In this document: in pieces, positions 44,382 to 53,729 of the stretch
Layout: the number at the start of each line of letters is the position of its first letter
How positions within the stretch are numbered: position 1 is the first letter of the stretch
The notes under the pieces: generated by a model
Databases searched by the model: none
Seen by the model: only the letters and a program-made list of their open reading frames with translations
What the model was told of the DNA's origin: nothing
Program-made: the position numbers and the translations under genes
Assembly: GCA_016875335.1 (NCBI GenBank)
Contig: VGRO01000006.1
Location: 1-64,000, forward strand
DNA from: Deltaproteobacteria bacterium
GTDB taxonomy: Bacteria > Myxococcota_A > UBA9042
Direction: 5' to 3'
Length of the DNA: 64,000 nt

Positions 44382-46067
44382 TCACTGTCGGGGCGCCACC
44401 CAGAAGGGCCCCAGAATCAACGCATCGAGCCCACCGGTCCGAAACGCCGCGATGCCATCCTCCGGCGTGCATACGATGGGCTCGCTGTGCAGGTTGAACG
44501 AGGTATTGACCAGCGTGGGCGTCCCGGTCAGTTCGGCGTAGCGCCGCAGGATCGCGTAGTAGCCGGGGTTGTCCTGCTCGCGAAGCAACTGCGGCCGCGC
44601 CGTGCCGTCGAGGTGGACGACGCCAGCCGACTGGGCGCGCAGCGCGTCGGTGACGCCAAAGGTCATGGTCATGAAGCGCGCGGCGTCTTCGCCCCCCTGC
44701 AAGCCGAGGTAACCCTCGTGGCGGTGCTGCCACAACGTCACCGGCGCGAACGGCATGAATTCGCTGCGCCGCAGCCGGGCGTTGAGCCACTGGTTGATGC
44801 GCGGGTCGTGGGCAGGGGCCAGGATCGATCGGTTGCCGAGCGCACGCGGGCCGTACTCCAGGCGGCCGGCAAAGCGCGCAACCACCTTGCCCGCCGCCAG
44901 GGCCTGCGCCGCACGCTCGCTCAATTCGGCCGGCCGTTCGAAGCGCAGTTGCGCCGCCTCCAACGCCGCACCCATCGCCGACTCAGCGGGTTCGGGACCC
45001 AAGAACACATGGTCCATGGGCATGCCGGCGACGCCGTGGGCATCGCGCAGGTGCAGCAGACCGGCGCCCATGCTGATGCCCTGGTCGGTCATCGCCGGGT
45101 GGACCCACACCGCCTCGACCTCGGGCAGGGCCAGGATGCGCTGATTGACCACCACGTTGGCGAACACCCCGCCAGCGAGCGCGACCCTGCGCTGGCCGGT
45201 CTCGCGCACCGCTGTCTGGACGTAGCGCACCATCACGTCTTCGAGGCGGCGCTGGGCCGCCGCGGCGACGTTGGCGGGCTGGTGGTGGGCCAACGCGCGG
45301 TAGGCGCCGAGGTGCTTGTGGCGCCACCACAGCCCGGGAGACGTGAATGCGCGGCCGGCGTCGTCCAGGCCAAAGAGCGACGCGACCAGTGCATAGGCCA
45401 CCGCCGGGTCGCCGTGGGCCGCGAGCCCGGTCACCTTGCCCGCGAGCAGGTTGTGGAAGCCGAGCAACTGGGCGATTTCGCCATAGAACTGACCGGGTGA
45501 ATGTCGCGCGGTGCTTCCGTACTGGAACTGCAATCCCTGTGGACCGGCGGTGAACACCTTGCTCGACCAACCATCGCCCATGTTGTCCGCGGTGACACAC
45601 AGGCACTGGTCCCAGCCGCTGGTCAGCCACGCGCTGGCCGCGTGCGCGGTGTGGTGGTCCACGGTGTCGAGCAACCGCGGCAGCTTCTTGCGCTGCAACA
45701 GCGAATTGGACAGTGCAGCGGTCGCCCACGCCACCGCCGGGTTGCGCGCCATCAAGTGCTGGAAGTAGAGCCAGGCCTTGTGCTTGGGGCCGAAGAAGTC
45801 GTGTTCCTCGCCGGTAATGAGCTGCGGCGCCAACCGCGGCAGGAAGTGGTGGCGGTTGGCCGGCAGCACCGCATCGACGTCCGCCAGTTCGATGCCCGCG
45901 AAGGCCAGCGCCGCCTGCACCGCCTGCGCTGGGAAGCCTCCGGCGAAGCGGTCGCGGGTCAGGCGCTCCTCGGCCAGGGCGAACACCACCCGACCGTCGC
46001 GGAAAAGCGTGGCATTGGCGTTGGTGTCTTCATGGACGGCCAGCAGCCAGCGCGGGGGCGGCGTCAC
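44382..46067 (-). CDS. carbamoyltransferase (NodU/CmcH/TobZ family)
   Basis: 561 aa from GTG 46067, overlapping the previous stop (GTGA). The N-terminal Kae1-like domain (about 1-350) has DNMGDGWSS and VDHHTAHAASAW, where the family has the metal-binding His residues, and LAGGVFANVVVN. The C-terminal YrdC-like domain (about 370-555) has GRLEYGPRALGNRSILAP and PTLVNTSFNLHSEPIV. These enzymes transfer carbamoyl groups from carbamoyl phosphate to a small molecule or glycan. No biosynthetic cluster is adjacent, so the acceptor is unknown; an envelope sugar is plausible. Confidence 0.88.
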   Translation of the reverse strand: MTPPPRWLLAVHEDTNANATLFRDGRVVFALAEERLTRDRFAGGFPAQAVQAALAFAGIELADVDAVLPANRHHFLPRLAPQLITGEEHDFFGPKHKAWLYFQHLMARNPAVAWATAALSNSLLQRKKLPRLLDTVDHHTAHAASAWLTSGWDQCLCVTADNMGDGWSSKVFTAGPQGLQFQYGSTARHSPGQFYGEIAQLLGFHNLLAGKVTGLAAHGDPAVAYALVASLFGLDDAGRAFTSPGLWWRHKHLGAYRALAHHQPANVAAAAQRRLEDVMVRYVQTAVRETGQRRVALAGGVFANVVVNQRILALPEVEAVWVHPAMTDQGISMGAGLLHLRDAHGVAGMPMDHVFLGPEPAESAMGAALEAAQLRFERPAELSERAAQALAAGKVVARFAGRLEYGPRALGNRSILAPAHDPRINQWLNARLRRSEFMPFAPVTLWQHRHEGYLGLQGGEDAARFMTMTFGVTDALRAQSAGVVHLDGTARPQLLREQDNPGYYAILRRYAELTGTPTLVNTSFNLHSEPIVCTPEDGIAAFRTGGLDALILGPFWVAPRQ

Positions 46068-46348
46068 GCGTTGCCTTTGGGTCGCAGCCGGTCGATTCCG
46101 CCGACCGCGAAACCCAGGCCGCACAGCGCCGCGGACGCGCCGATCAGCAGACCTTGGGTCAGGTGGGTGCGCAGGACCGTCGCTGCGACATACGCCAGGG
46201 TTGGCACGCCGAACAGGCCGACGACCAAGCCGACCGCCCACAAGGCCAAGGCGTCACCGTCGAACCAAGCGGTCGCGCGCAGGCCCAGCACCGGCCCGCA
46301 CAGGCACACGGCATACAAGGCGAGGTCGATGACGAAGCCGCCGTCCAT
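46064..46348 (-). CDS. small membrane protein
   Basis: 94 aa with three hydrophobic segments (VIDLALYAVCLCGPVLGL, ALALWAVGLVVGLFGVPTLAYVA, GLLIGASAALCGLGFAVGG). No family recognised. Overlaps the carbamoyltransferase start by 4 bp, so it is co-translated with it. Confidence 0.65.
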   Translation of the reverse strand: MDGGFVIDLALYAVCLCGPVLGLRATAWFDGDALALWAVGLVVGLFGVPTLAYVAATVLRTHLTQGLLIGASAALCGLGFAVGGIDRLRPKGNA

Positions 46349-46392
46349 GCGGCAATTGTGGCACGCGGCGGTTGCGCGCGGCAAATTCGCCC

Positions 46393-47439
46393 TCAGCAGA
46401 AGTTCTGCGTCACCAACACCTGCCCGTCGGCCGTCACCGAGAGGCCAATGGCTTGACTGTGCCACGCCGGCTGTAACAGGTTGGCCTTGTGGCCCGGCGA
46501 GTTCCACCAGCCCTGCACGGTCTCTTCGGCGAGTTCGCCCGCGCTGCGCACGGTTTCGGCTTCGCGGCGACCGTCGGACCACACCCGCCAGCGCGGTACG
46601 CGGTGCACGAGCGCCAGATTTTCGCCGCCGGTCAGGAACCGGCCGGGTCCGTTGGGCACGCGGCACACGTAGCCGGCCCGGCTGTAGCGATCGGTGACCT
46701 GGGCGCCATCGGGCGCGTCGTGGGCAAAATAGCGTTGCCTGCGCATGTCGGCGCTGTGGGCGGTGGCGATGCGCGCGAGATCCGGGTTCCAGGCCAACTG
46801 CGACAGCCCCTCGCGGGCGCGGATGGCGTTGACGCGCACATGGATCTGCTGGGCGAGGTCACCCACATCGAGCGGACCCAGGGCGTCGACCACGGCCGCG
46901 GCCGCCGGGTCAGCCTCAGGCAGCGGCTTGGCACAACCTGCAACGACGGCAAACGCGGCGGCGAGGCAGACGCTCGGTAAGGGACTGGAAAATAACAAGT
47001 CGATCACGCTCACATCAGGACGGAGCCGCGAGTCGGACCTTTGGTCCGCGAGCTGGCGACCCACGGAGCAAGCAAACGGGCCCGAGAAATGATTGAGTAA
47101 ATCATTTCCTGGCCCTAAGGGACTGGAAAATAACAAGTCGATCACGCTCACATCAGGACGGAGCCGCGAGTCGGACCTTTGGTCCGCGAGCTGGCGACCC
47201 ACGGAGCAAGCAAACGGGCCCGAGAAATGATTGAGTAAATCATTTCCTGGCCCTAAGGGACTGGAAAATAACAAGTCGATCACGCTCACATCAGGACGGA
47301 GCCGCGAGTCGGACCTTTGGTCCGCGAGCTGGCGACCCACGGAGCAAGCAAACGGGCCCGAGAAATGATTGAGTAAATCATTTCCTGGCCCTAAACCCAA
47401 GCCTTGGCGCAGGTGGCGTCGACCGGTTGGCGAGGTCAT
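46393..47439 (-). CDS. CAP/SCP-domain lipoprotein with an in-frame triple repeat in its signal peptide
   Basis: 348 codons from ATG 47439, which overlaps the stop of the CNNM gene (ATGA). The CAP domain (about residues 180-345; VNAIREGL-like start, HSADMRRQRYFAHD, GENLA, NSPGHKANLLQPAW) is intact (PF00188). Codons 16-153 are three identical 46-codon repeats (46981-47394) that split the signal peptide between the basic part (MTSPTGRRHLRQGLG) and the hydrophobic part (LPSVCLAAAFAVVAGC). Without them a perfect lipoprotein signal appears. An in-frame GTG near the end of the last repeat could offer a new start (VSVIDLLFSSP before the hydrophobic part). CAP proteins are secreted, of varied function. 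Confidence 0.82.
   Translation of the reverse strand: MTSPTGRRHLRQGLGLGPGNDLLNHFSGPFACSVGRQLADQRSDSRLRPDVSVIDLLFSSPLGPGNDLLNHFSGPFACSVGRQLADQRSDSRLRPDVSVIDLLFSSPLGPGNDLLNHFSGPFACSVGRQLADQRSDSRLRPDVSVIDLLFSSPLPSVCLAAAFAVVAGCAKPLPEADPAAAAVVDALGPLDVGDLAQQIHVRVNAIRAREGLSQLAWNPDLARIATAHSADMRRQRYFAHDAPDGAQVTDRYSRAGYVCRVPNGPGRFLTGGENLALVHRVPRWRVWSDGRREAETVRSAGELAEETVQGWWNSPGHKANLLQPAWHSQAIGLSVTADGQVLVTQNFC
46981..47394 (+). repeat. three identical tandem copies of the 138-bp repeat
   Basis: Copies at 46981-47118, 47119-47256 and 47257-47394, identical to one another. Each begins gggactgg and ends ccctaa; taa also lies directly to the left (46978-46980). Compared with the copy at 2603 they share cagtcga-side variants (ataacaag, cacgctc), so they arose by local duplication. 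Total length 414 bp (138 codons) preserves the frame of the CAP gene. Confidence 0.95.
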
Positions 47440-48749
47440 GGCGCAGGCTCCCGCGGTTCGGCCGGCTCGACGGGCCACAGGCGCAGTTCGACGATCTGGC
47501 CCGCCGTTTGTTTGATCACTTCGAATTCGCAGGCGTCCTCTGCAATCTCGATGCGATCGCCGACCTCGGGGATGCGGCCCGAGCGGGCGATGACCAGGCC
47601 GGCCACCGTGCTCCACTGCTGCGATTCAGGCAAGTCGCGGCCGTAGTCGCGGTTGACGTCGCGCACAGGCGCGTTGCCGTACAGGATCAGCCCGCCGTCG
47701 GGGCAACTGTCGATGAGCCACGATTCGCCGCCGTCGTCCTCGTGGATTTCGCCGACCAGTTCTTCCAGCAGGTCCTCGAGCGTCACCAGGCCGACCAGGC
47801 CGCCATGTTCGTCCACCACCGCCGCCATCGGGCAGTGGTCGTTCAGCAGTTTCTCCAACAACTCGGGTGCCGGCATCTTCCAGGGCGCCACCACGAGCGG
47901 GCGCACCAGGGCCTTCAGGGCTGGCGGTTGGGCCTTGAGGCGCGCCACCAGGATGTCGCGGGTGCGCACGTAGCCCACCGGCTGGTCCAGGGTGCCGCGG
48001 TATGCCACCAGCCGGGTGTGCTGTGTGGCCAGCGCGGCCGCCACGGCGGTGTCCAGGTCGCCGTCGATGTCCAGCGCGTCGATGCGCTTGCGCGGCACGA
48101 CCACGGACTTGGCGGTCAGCTCGGCGAGTTCGAGCGCTCGGCCGGCGATGCGGCCGCTGGTGGCCTCCACCGCACCGGCGCTGGACGCCTCCTCCAGCAG
48201 GATGCGCAGTTCCTCGCCCGACAGCCGCGCCTCGGCGAAGTTGGTCTTGTCTTGGACCAGTCCCAGGACCAGGTTCGAGGTCTTGGTCAGCAGCCAACTG
48301 GCCGGTCGCAGGAATTTGCTCAGGACCAGCAGCCAAGGACCCATGGCGATGGACAGCGTCTCTGCGGAACGAAGCGCCAACGACTTGGGCACCAGCTCGC
48401 CAAAGACCAGCGACACGAAGCTGATGACCGCGACCACGACCCCAAACGCCAGCCATTGGGACCAATCCGCGGCGATCCTCGAGGCCACCAGCCACGCCGA
48501 CAGCCGCTCGACGTATTGCTCGCCGCTGTATGCCGCCGCCGCCGCGCTGACGCCTGTGATGCAGATTTGGACCGTCGCCAGAAAAAGCTCAGGATTGCCG
48601 CGGAGGTTCTGAACGGCGCGGGCCCGGCGGCTGCCGGCCTCGGCCAACTCGCGCAGTCGCGCGCGGCGCACCGACAACACTGCAATCTCGGCGGCGGCGA
48701 AGAGGCCGTTGGCGAGGACCAGGGCGACGATGAGAATGAGTTCGGTCAT
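47436..48749 (-). CDS. CNNM/DUF21-CBS-CorC family membrane protein
   Basis: 437 aa. A DUF21 transmembrane domain (about 1-190; NGLFAAAEIAVLSVRRARL, FGELVPKSLAL) is followed by paired CBS domains (about 205-335; VPRKRIDALD, PMAAVVDEHGGLVGLVTLEDLLEELVGEI) and a CorC/HlyC C-terminal domain. The family includes Mg2+ exporters (CNNM/MpfA) and proteins once called hemolysins. Probable magnesium or cobalt efflux, or membrane-protein quality control. The stop overlaps the CAP gene start. Confidence 0.88.
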   Translation of the reverse strand: MTELILIVALVLANGLFAAAEIAVLSVRRARLRELAEAGSRRARAVQNLRGNPELFLATVQICITGVSAAAAAYSGEQYVERLSAWLVASRIAADWSQWLAFGVVVAVISFVSLVFGELVPKSLALRSAETLSIAMGPWLLVLSKFLRPASWLLTKTSNLVLGLVQDKTNFAEARLSGEELRILLEEASSAGAVEATSGRIAGRALELAELTAKSVVVPRKRIDALDIDGDLDTAVAAALATQHTRLVAYRGTLDQPVGYVRTRDILVARLKAQPPALKALVRPLVVAPWKMPAPELLEKLLNDHCPMAAVVDEHGGLVGLVTLEDLLEELVGEIHEDDGGESWLIDSCPDGGLILYGNAPVRDVNRDYGRDLPESQQWSTVAGLVIARSGRIPEVGDRIEIAEDACEFEVIKQTAGQIVELRLWPVEPAEPREPAP

Positions 48750-48858
48750 GGGGTGCGGACACCTGCGTCGCCCACATCGAGCCTAGCGCACTTTGCGCGC
48801 GGGGTCAGTCGGCCGTGCCGAGCCATGCCGCAAGCGAATGCAGACGGCGTGCAGTGCC

Positions 48859-49902
<1,044 letters not shown>

Positions 49903-49909
49903 GGGATGG

Positions 49910-50413
49910 TCAACCGACCTGCCGCAGCGACCGGGTCGGGTAGGCGCGCATGATGATGCGCAACTCCTCGGCGAACACGGCAAGGGCGCCGCGGGTGCAC
50001 ACAAAGCGCAGCCCCTCGAAGCCGTCGCGGTGGGTCAGGCGGTCGCCGCGCCAGTGATCCAGCACATCGTGCGGCGGCGGCCCGGTGATCGGCGACAATA
50101 GCGCAGTGACGGAGATCAGGTCGGCGCGGTCGTTGGTGCGCCGCAGCCACAGGTGCAGCCCCGAATCAAAGAAGCGAGGCATCCACAACGCGCGCTGGTT
50201 GCAGGCAAGTTGGTCGAGGTGGGCGGCCATGCCCAACAACTCCCAGGTCGCAAGCCGCGTGCGCACCACCCGGCCGGGGTGACCAGGCGACACCAAGCGG
50301 GCCACCACGACCACCCAGTTCAGGTCGTAGAGGTTGTCCGCGTTGCCGAATTGGTAGCGCTGCGGCAGCAGCACCAGGCGGCCGCGCAAATCGAGGCTGG
50401 TCAGCGTGGCCAT
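49910..50413 (-). CDS. conserved hypothetical protein
   Basis: 167 aa, no signal or membrane segments. It opens MATLTSLDLRGRLVLLPQRYQFGNADNLYDLNWVVV, then a mixed alpha/beta sequence with WELLGMAAHLDQLA. No family recognised. It sits between the CinA-like gene (16 bp) and apbE (7 bp) and is clearly part of that operon. Confidence 0.68.
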   Translation of the reverse strand: MATLTSLDLRGRLVLLPQRYQFGNADNLYDLNWVVVVARLVSPGHPGRVVRTRLATWELLGMAAHLDQLACNQRALWMPRFFDSGLHLWLRRTNDRADLISVTALLSPITGPPPHDVLDHWRGDRLTHRDGFEGLRFVCTRGALAVFAEELRIIMRAYPTRSLRQVG

Positions 50414-50429
50414 CGCATCACCCGCCGGT

Positions 50430-51212
50430 TCACGCCGCCCTCCACTCGGTGCGCACCCATTGGCCCGCACCGACAGCCCCAATCATCGCCTCGACCGCAT
50501 CGCGCACCTGGCCCCGGTCGTCGTGCTCGAAGGTCAGCCGCAGCTTGTAGTCCGGCGCGTCGAACACCGGGTAGCTGCCGATCTCGACCTCGGGGTGGTC
50601 GGCCACCACGCGGTCGATGTGGGCGACAGCGTGCCATTCTTCGACCGTGAAGTATGCTGTGGCAAGGTGACCGGGTCGCGCCCCGCCCGCGGCCTGCACC
50701 AGGGTCGCGATCTGCCGCAGGTTGCGCTCGACCAGGCTCGGCACCCCGGGCAGCACGTACACGTTGCGCATGCGCACCAGCGGCCAGCGGCCCTCGACCG
50801 GCACCAGTTCGGCGCCTTCGGGCAGCAGCGCCAGCCGCTCTTGCTCGGGGGTCAGCGGCGCACCCAGGTGGGCAGCGACCTTGCGCGCCAGCTCCGCGTG
50901 CAACCTCATCGGTGCGCCGAACGCCTGCCCGACCGCGTGCCAGGTGCAATCGTCGTGGGTCGGCCCGACGCCCCCCGTGGTCACCACCAGATCGAAGCGC
51001 GCCGCGAACGCGCCGACCACCTCGGCGATGCGGTCGCGGTCGTCGGCCAGCACGGACAGTTCGCCCACCCGGACGCCGATATCTGCGAATCGCCGCAGGA
51101 TCTGTGGGCCGTTGCCGTCGGCGATTTTTGCGGACAGGACTTCGTTGCCGATGACGACCACCCCCGCCGTGGTGCGGCGCGCTCGCGCGGGCGTTGGGGT
51201 CGCCGTCGCCAT
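50430..51212 (-). CDS. CinA/MoaB-like molybdopterin-binding-domain protein
   Basis: 260 aa. The MoCF_biosynth domain (about 15-180) has VVVIGNEVLSAKIADGNG and the signature VVTTGGVGPTHDDCT. The C-terminal deamidase domain of full CinA is missing, as in the short CinA-like proteins of archaea and some bacteria. The likely role is a nucleotide or pyrophosphate-type hydrolase such as ADP-ribose pyrophosphatase. A link to molybdenum cofactor is possible given the hydroxylase genes at 10 kb, but not shown. Confidence 0.82.
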   Translation of the reverse strand: MATATPTPARARRTTAGVVVIGNEVLSAKIADGNGPQILRRFADIGVRVGELSVLADDRDRIAEVVGAFAARFDLVVTTGGVGPTHDDCTWHAVGQAFGAPMRLHAELARKVAAHLGAPLTPEQERLALLPEGAELVPVEGRWPLVRMRNVYVLPGVPSLVERNLRQIATLVQAAGGARPGHLATAYFTVEEWHAVAHIDRVVADHPEVEIGSYPVFDAPDYKLRLTFEHDDRGQVRDAVEAMIGAVGAGQWVRTEWRAA

Positions 51213-51617
51213 TCAGCCCTCTCCGGGCAGCAGACACCGCACATCCGCGAACTTGCCCGTGGCCTGGATGGCCCCGGCCGACCGGGCAAAGCCGAGCACC
51301 CAACTGCCATCGAATCGCCGGGTGCCGAACGGCAGCAAGCCGAGCTTCTTGAGGTAGCCCCAGTCGTGCAACTGTGCCCACGACCTTGCCTCTTCATAGC
51401 TGGGCCAGGGCGTGCCCTCGCGGCGGCCGCAGTGCGGGCAGTAGTCGATGGGGTCGGCGGCGAGGACGTAGTAGCCATGCACGCACGAATAGCACGACAT
51501 GTCGACCACTTCGACCTTGCGGCCCTGGCGGTCCACGTAGCCGCCGCGCTCGTAGTCGATTTCGACGGTGCGCGTCTTGCCGATGGCCGTGGTTTCGATG
51601 CCGCGCAAAAGCGCCAT
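51213..51617 (-). CDS. zinc-ribbon-like conserved hypothetical protein
   Basis: 134 aa. Two Cys pairs, CYSC near 41 and CPHC near 60, form a likely zinc site. The sequence is otherwise of unknown fold. First gene of the operon that runs to apbE. Its stop directly abuts the ATG of the CinA-like gene. Confidence 0.68.
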   Translation of the reverse strand: MALLRGIETTAIGKTRTVEIDYERGGYVDRQGRKVEVVDMSCYSCVHGYYVLAADPIDYCPHCGRREGTPWPSYEEARSWAQLHDWGYLKKLGLLPFGTRRFDGSWVLGFARSAGAIQATGKFADVRCLLPGEG

Positions 51618-51713
51618 GCCGCACCTGCCCGGCGGCCGGGGCGCCGCCTGCGGCCAGTCTAGCCCAAGGCGTGACGCGAGGGCCAATTGGCGGTGCCGCC
51701 ACGCGAAATCGGT

Positions 51714-52649
51714 TCAGATTTCTTGGGTTTGGCGGGCGCGCCTGTCCAGGACTGCGAGCAGCGCGACCGCGCCGAGGAAGAGGATGTTCGCGTAGAAAAG
51801 CCACAGCATGAGCGCGAGCACGCCGGTCAGGGCCCCGTACACCGCATCCATCTTCACCACGGTCGTGACGTAGAGCGTGAACAGGCGCTGGCCGAGCGCC
51901 CACACCAACCCAAAGCCCATGCCGACCAGCGCGGCCCGCCGCCGCTTGTGCAACCGTGCCGACCACCGCACCATCAGGTAGAACACGACCGCGACCGGGA
52001 ATGCCTGCGAGGCTGCTGCGATCGCGTCCATCGCGCTCAGCCACCCAAAGCTGAGCGTATTGACCGCGGTATTGGCGACGTGCACGCCCCACATCAGGAG
52101 CGGCCCGAAAAGGTTGATGAGCAGGGCCAGGACCATGGCCACCGCGACCAGCAGCGCCATCACGCCCGTCGCACGCACCGTGTGCCGCCGCTTGCGCCCG
52201 AAGATGTCGCGGATGGCATCGTCGATGCGCCCGAACACGCCGAGGCCCAGCCACACCGCCGCCACGAACCCGACGACGCCGTGGGCGGTGCGGTGCTTGA
52301 CCATCGCGTTGGCGAACTCGACCGGGTTCCAGGTCACCCCCGGCAGCGACTGCTTGAGCCACAGCGACACCTGCGCCAGCGCCTTGCCCCTGACGTGCAG
52401 GTCCACGCCGGTCGCCGACCCTGCGCTGTCGACCGCTGCCAGCACGAACCCGAGCACGCTGAAGCCGGCGAACAGCGACGGCACGGCAGCCAGGATGGCG
52501 AAAAACGTCAGCGACCCGGCGCGGTCGAAAATCGAGATGCGCTCCGCGACCTCCAGGGTGTCGGCCAGCACCGGCCACCGCCAGCGCAGCCACGCCCGCC
52601 CGAACTCGGTCAGGTTCGACAGGGCAGGCAGCGGCGGAGGCGGCGTCAT
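51714..52649 (-). CDS. YihY/virulence-factor-BrkB family membrane protein
   Basis: 311 aa with six hydrophobic segments. Family features: TFFAILAAVPSLFAGFSVLG after a basic N-terminal helix, WLGLGVFGRIDDAIRDIFG, GVMALLVAVAMVLALL, and WLFYANILFLGAV near the end. Sometimes called ribonuclease BN, but that activity is not a property of this family. A role in transport or envelope maintenance is likely. Confidence 0.88.
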   Translation of the reverse strand: MTPPPPLPALSNLTEFGRAWLRWRWPVLADTLEVAERISIFDRAGSLTFFAILAAVPSLFAGFSVLGFVLAAVDSAGSATGVDLHVRGKALAQVSLWLKQSLPGVTWNPVEFANAMVKHRTAHGVVGFVAAVWLGLGVFGRIDDAIRDIFGRKRRHTVRATGVMALLVAVAMVLALLINLFGPLLMWGVHVANTAVNTLSFGWLSAMDAIAAASQAFPVAVVFYLMVRWSARLHKRRRAALVGMGFGLVWALGQRLFTLYVTTVVKMDAVYGALTGVLALMLWLFYANILFLGAVALLAVLDRRARQTQEI

Positions 52650-52911
52650 GGGCCGAGCGTAGCACGGGGCGGGCGGGGCCGGCACCTGTGGTTGCTTTTT
52701 CCCGTTCCTTCGCGCGTCCCTGTGCCGCGTCTGCGCCTGTGCCCGTGCGTATGCCTGCGCCTGAACCTGGGCCTGCGCCTGTCCAGCGCAGCCGGCAGTC
52801 CAAGAAGGCCCCGCTGGGTCGCGGTGTTCGTGGTACTGCGGGACCGCCAGAACTGGGTCGCCGTCCGAGCGGGCCAACAGCGACCGCGCAGGACCTTGCC
52901 TCCCCAGGTCT
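52650..52911. other. short-period low-complexity intergenic region
   Basis: 262 bp. Part of it (52725-52795) is built from cctgcg/cctgtg/cctggg-like hexamers such as tgcctgcgcctgaacctggg. No gene recognised. Confidence 0.5.
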
Positions 52912-53109
52912 TCAGGCGGTTTTGAACAAGTGGTCGCCCGCTTCGACCGACACCTGGGTCTGCAGTTCAATGGCGATGTAGGCGCGCGCGTCGGGCAGCT
53001 TGAACGCATCGCCCCACGTGCCCTTGAGGTGCGGCAGAAGGCAGACGTCGATGGCGTGTCTTTTCTCGATGTATTCGGCACTGGCGCTGCTGCCGGGGCC
53101 GGGTTGCAT
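52912..53109 (-). CDS. small hypothetical protein
   Basis: 65 aa. After a short Gly/Ser-rich start the sequence is balanced and protein-like (YIEKRHAIDVCLLPHLKG, DARAYIAIELQTQVSVEAG), unlike the Arg/Pro-rich shadows typical of this GC-rich DNA. No family recognised. May be a remnant, as it lies among repeats and low-complexity DNA. Confidence 0.45.
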   Translation of the reverse strand: MQPGPGSSASAEYIEKRHAIDVCLLPHLKGTWGDAFKLPDARAYIAIELQTQVSVEAGDHLFKTA

Positions 53110-53453
53110 GGCGCAGTCCTCCTGGGTTCGCGTTCGAGTGGGTCGCTGCGTTGGCTTTGCGCGGCGGGCAAGCCGGCGGCTGGCCAGCAGGGAACGTCGG
53201 GGGGGCCGCGCGCGAGTCGAAGGGAGTTTCCCTCAAAGCCCGCTTGCGCGCCGCCGGACCGTCTGCCGCTACTGCGCGGGCGGGTGGGGCGGCGAGGTTG
53301 CGATGCTGCGGCGGCCAATCCGGCGGTGTCAAGCCGCAGTTCATGGCGAATTTCTGCCGCGGCGCCCAAACGGCCAAATGGCGTCCGCAGGCCCGCGTCG
53401 CGCTCCCATCGTCGCCTCAGCCCATGCCGCCGTGAAGGACCAGCGGTGCGCAA
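53110..53453. other. intergenic stretch without a recognised gene
   Basis: 344 bp between the small ORF and the tandem 138-bp repeats. Possible frames look like Arg/Ala/Pro-rich non-coding shadows. It may hold the decayed remainder of a gene, but nothing is identifiable. Confidence 0.45.
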
Positions 53454-53729
53454 GGGGCTGGAAAATAATAAGTCGATCACGCTCACATCAGGACGGAGCC
53501 GCGAGTCGGACCTTTGGTCCGCGAGCTGGCGACCCACGGAGCAAGCAATCGGGCCCGAGAAATGATTGAGTAAATCATTTCCTGGCCCTAAGGGGCTGGA
53601 AAATAATAAGTCGATCACGCTCACATCAGGACGGAGCCGCGAGTCGGACCCTTGGTCCGCGAGCTGGCGACCCACGGAGCAAGCAATCGGGCCCGAGAAA
53701 TGATTGAGTAAATCATTTCCTGGCCCTAA
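53454..53729 (+). repeat. two tandem copies of the 138-bp repeat
   Basis: Copies at 53454-53591 and 53592-53729. They differ at one position, inside the first hairpin loop (cctttgg versus cccttgg). Both share ggggctgg and caatcgg, variants absent from the other loci, which shows local duplication. The right end touches the stop codon of the next minus-strand gene (TAG at 53730-53732). Confidence 0.95.

Noticed and set aside
44382-46067. Carbamoyltransferase as part of an antibiotic cluster
   Set aside because: No polyketide, peptide synthetase or sugar biosynthesis genes are adjacent; neighbours are a small membrane protein and a CAP lipoprotein.
46981-47394. Possible CRISPR-like array (three identical tandem units)
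   Set aside because: The units are contiguous 138-bp repeats with no unique spacers and no cas genes nearby.
47440-47616. Extension of the CAP-domain frame upstream to 47616
   Set aside because: It runs through the CNNM gene on the same strand in another frame; ATG 47439 with the 4-bp stop overlap is the better start.
51714-53675. 653-codon frame including the YihY protein and the 138-bp repeats
   Set aside because: Only the part from ATG 52649 has the protein family; the remainder is read-through of repeats and low-complexity DNA.
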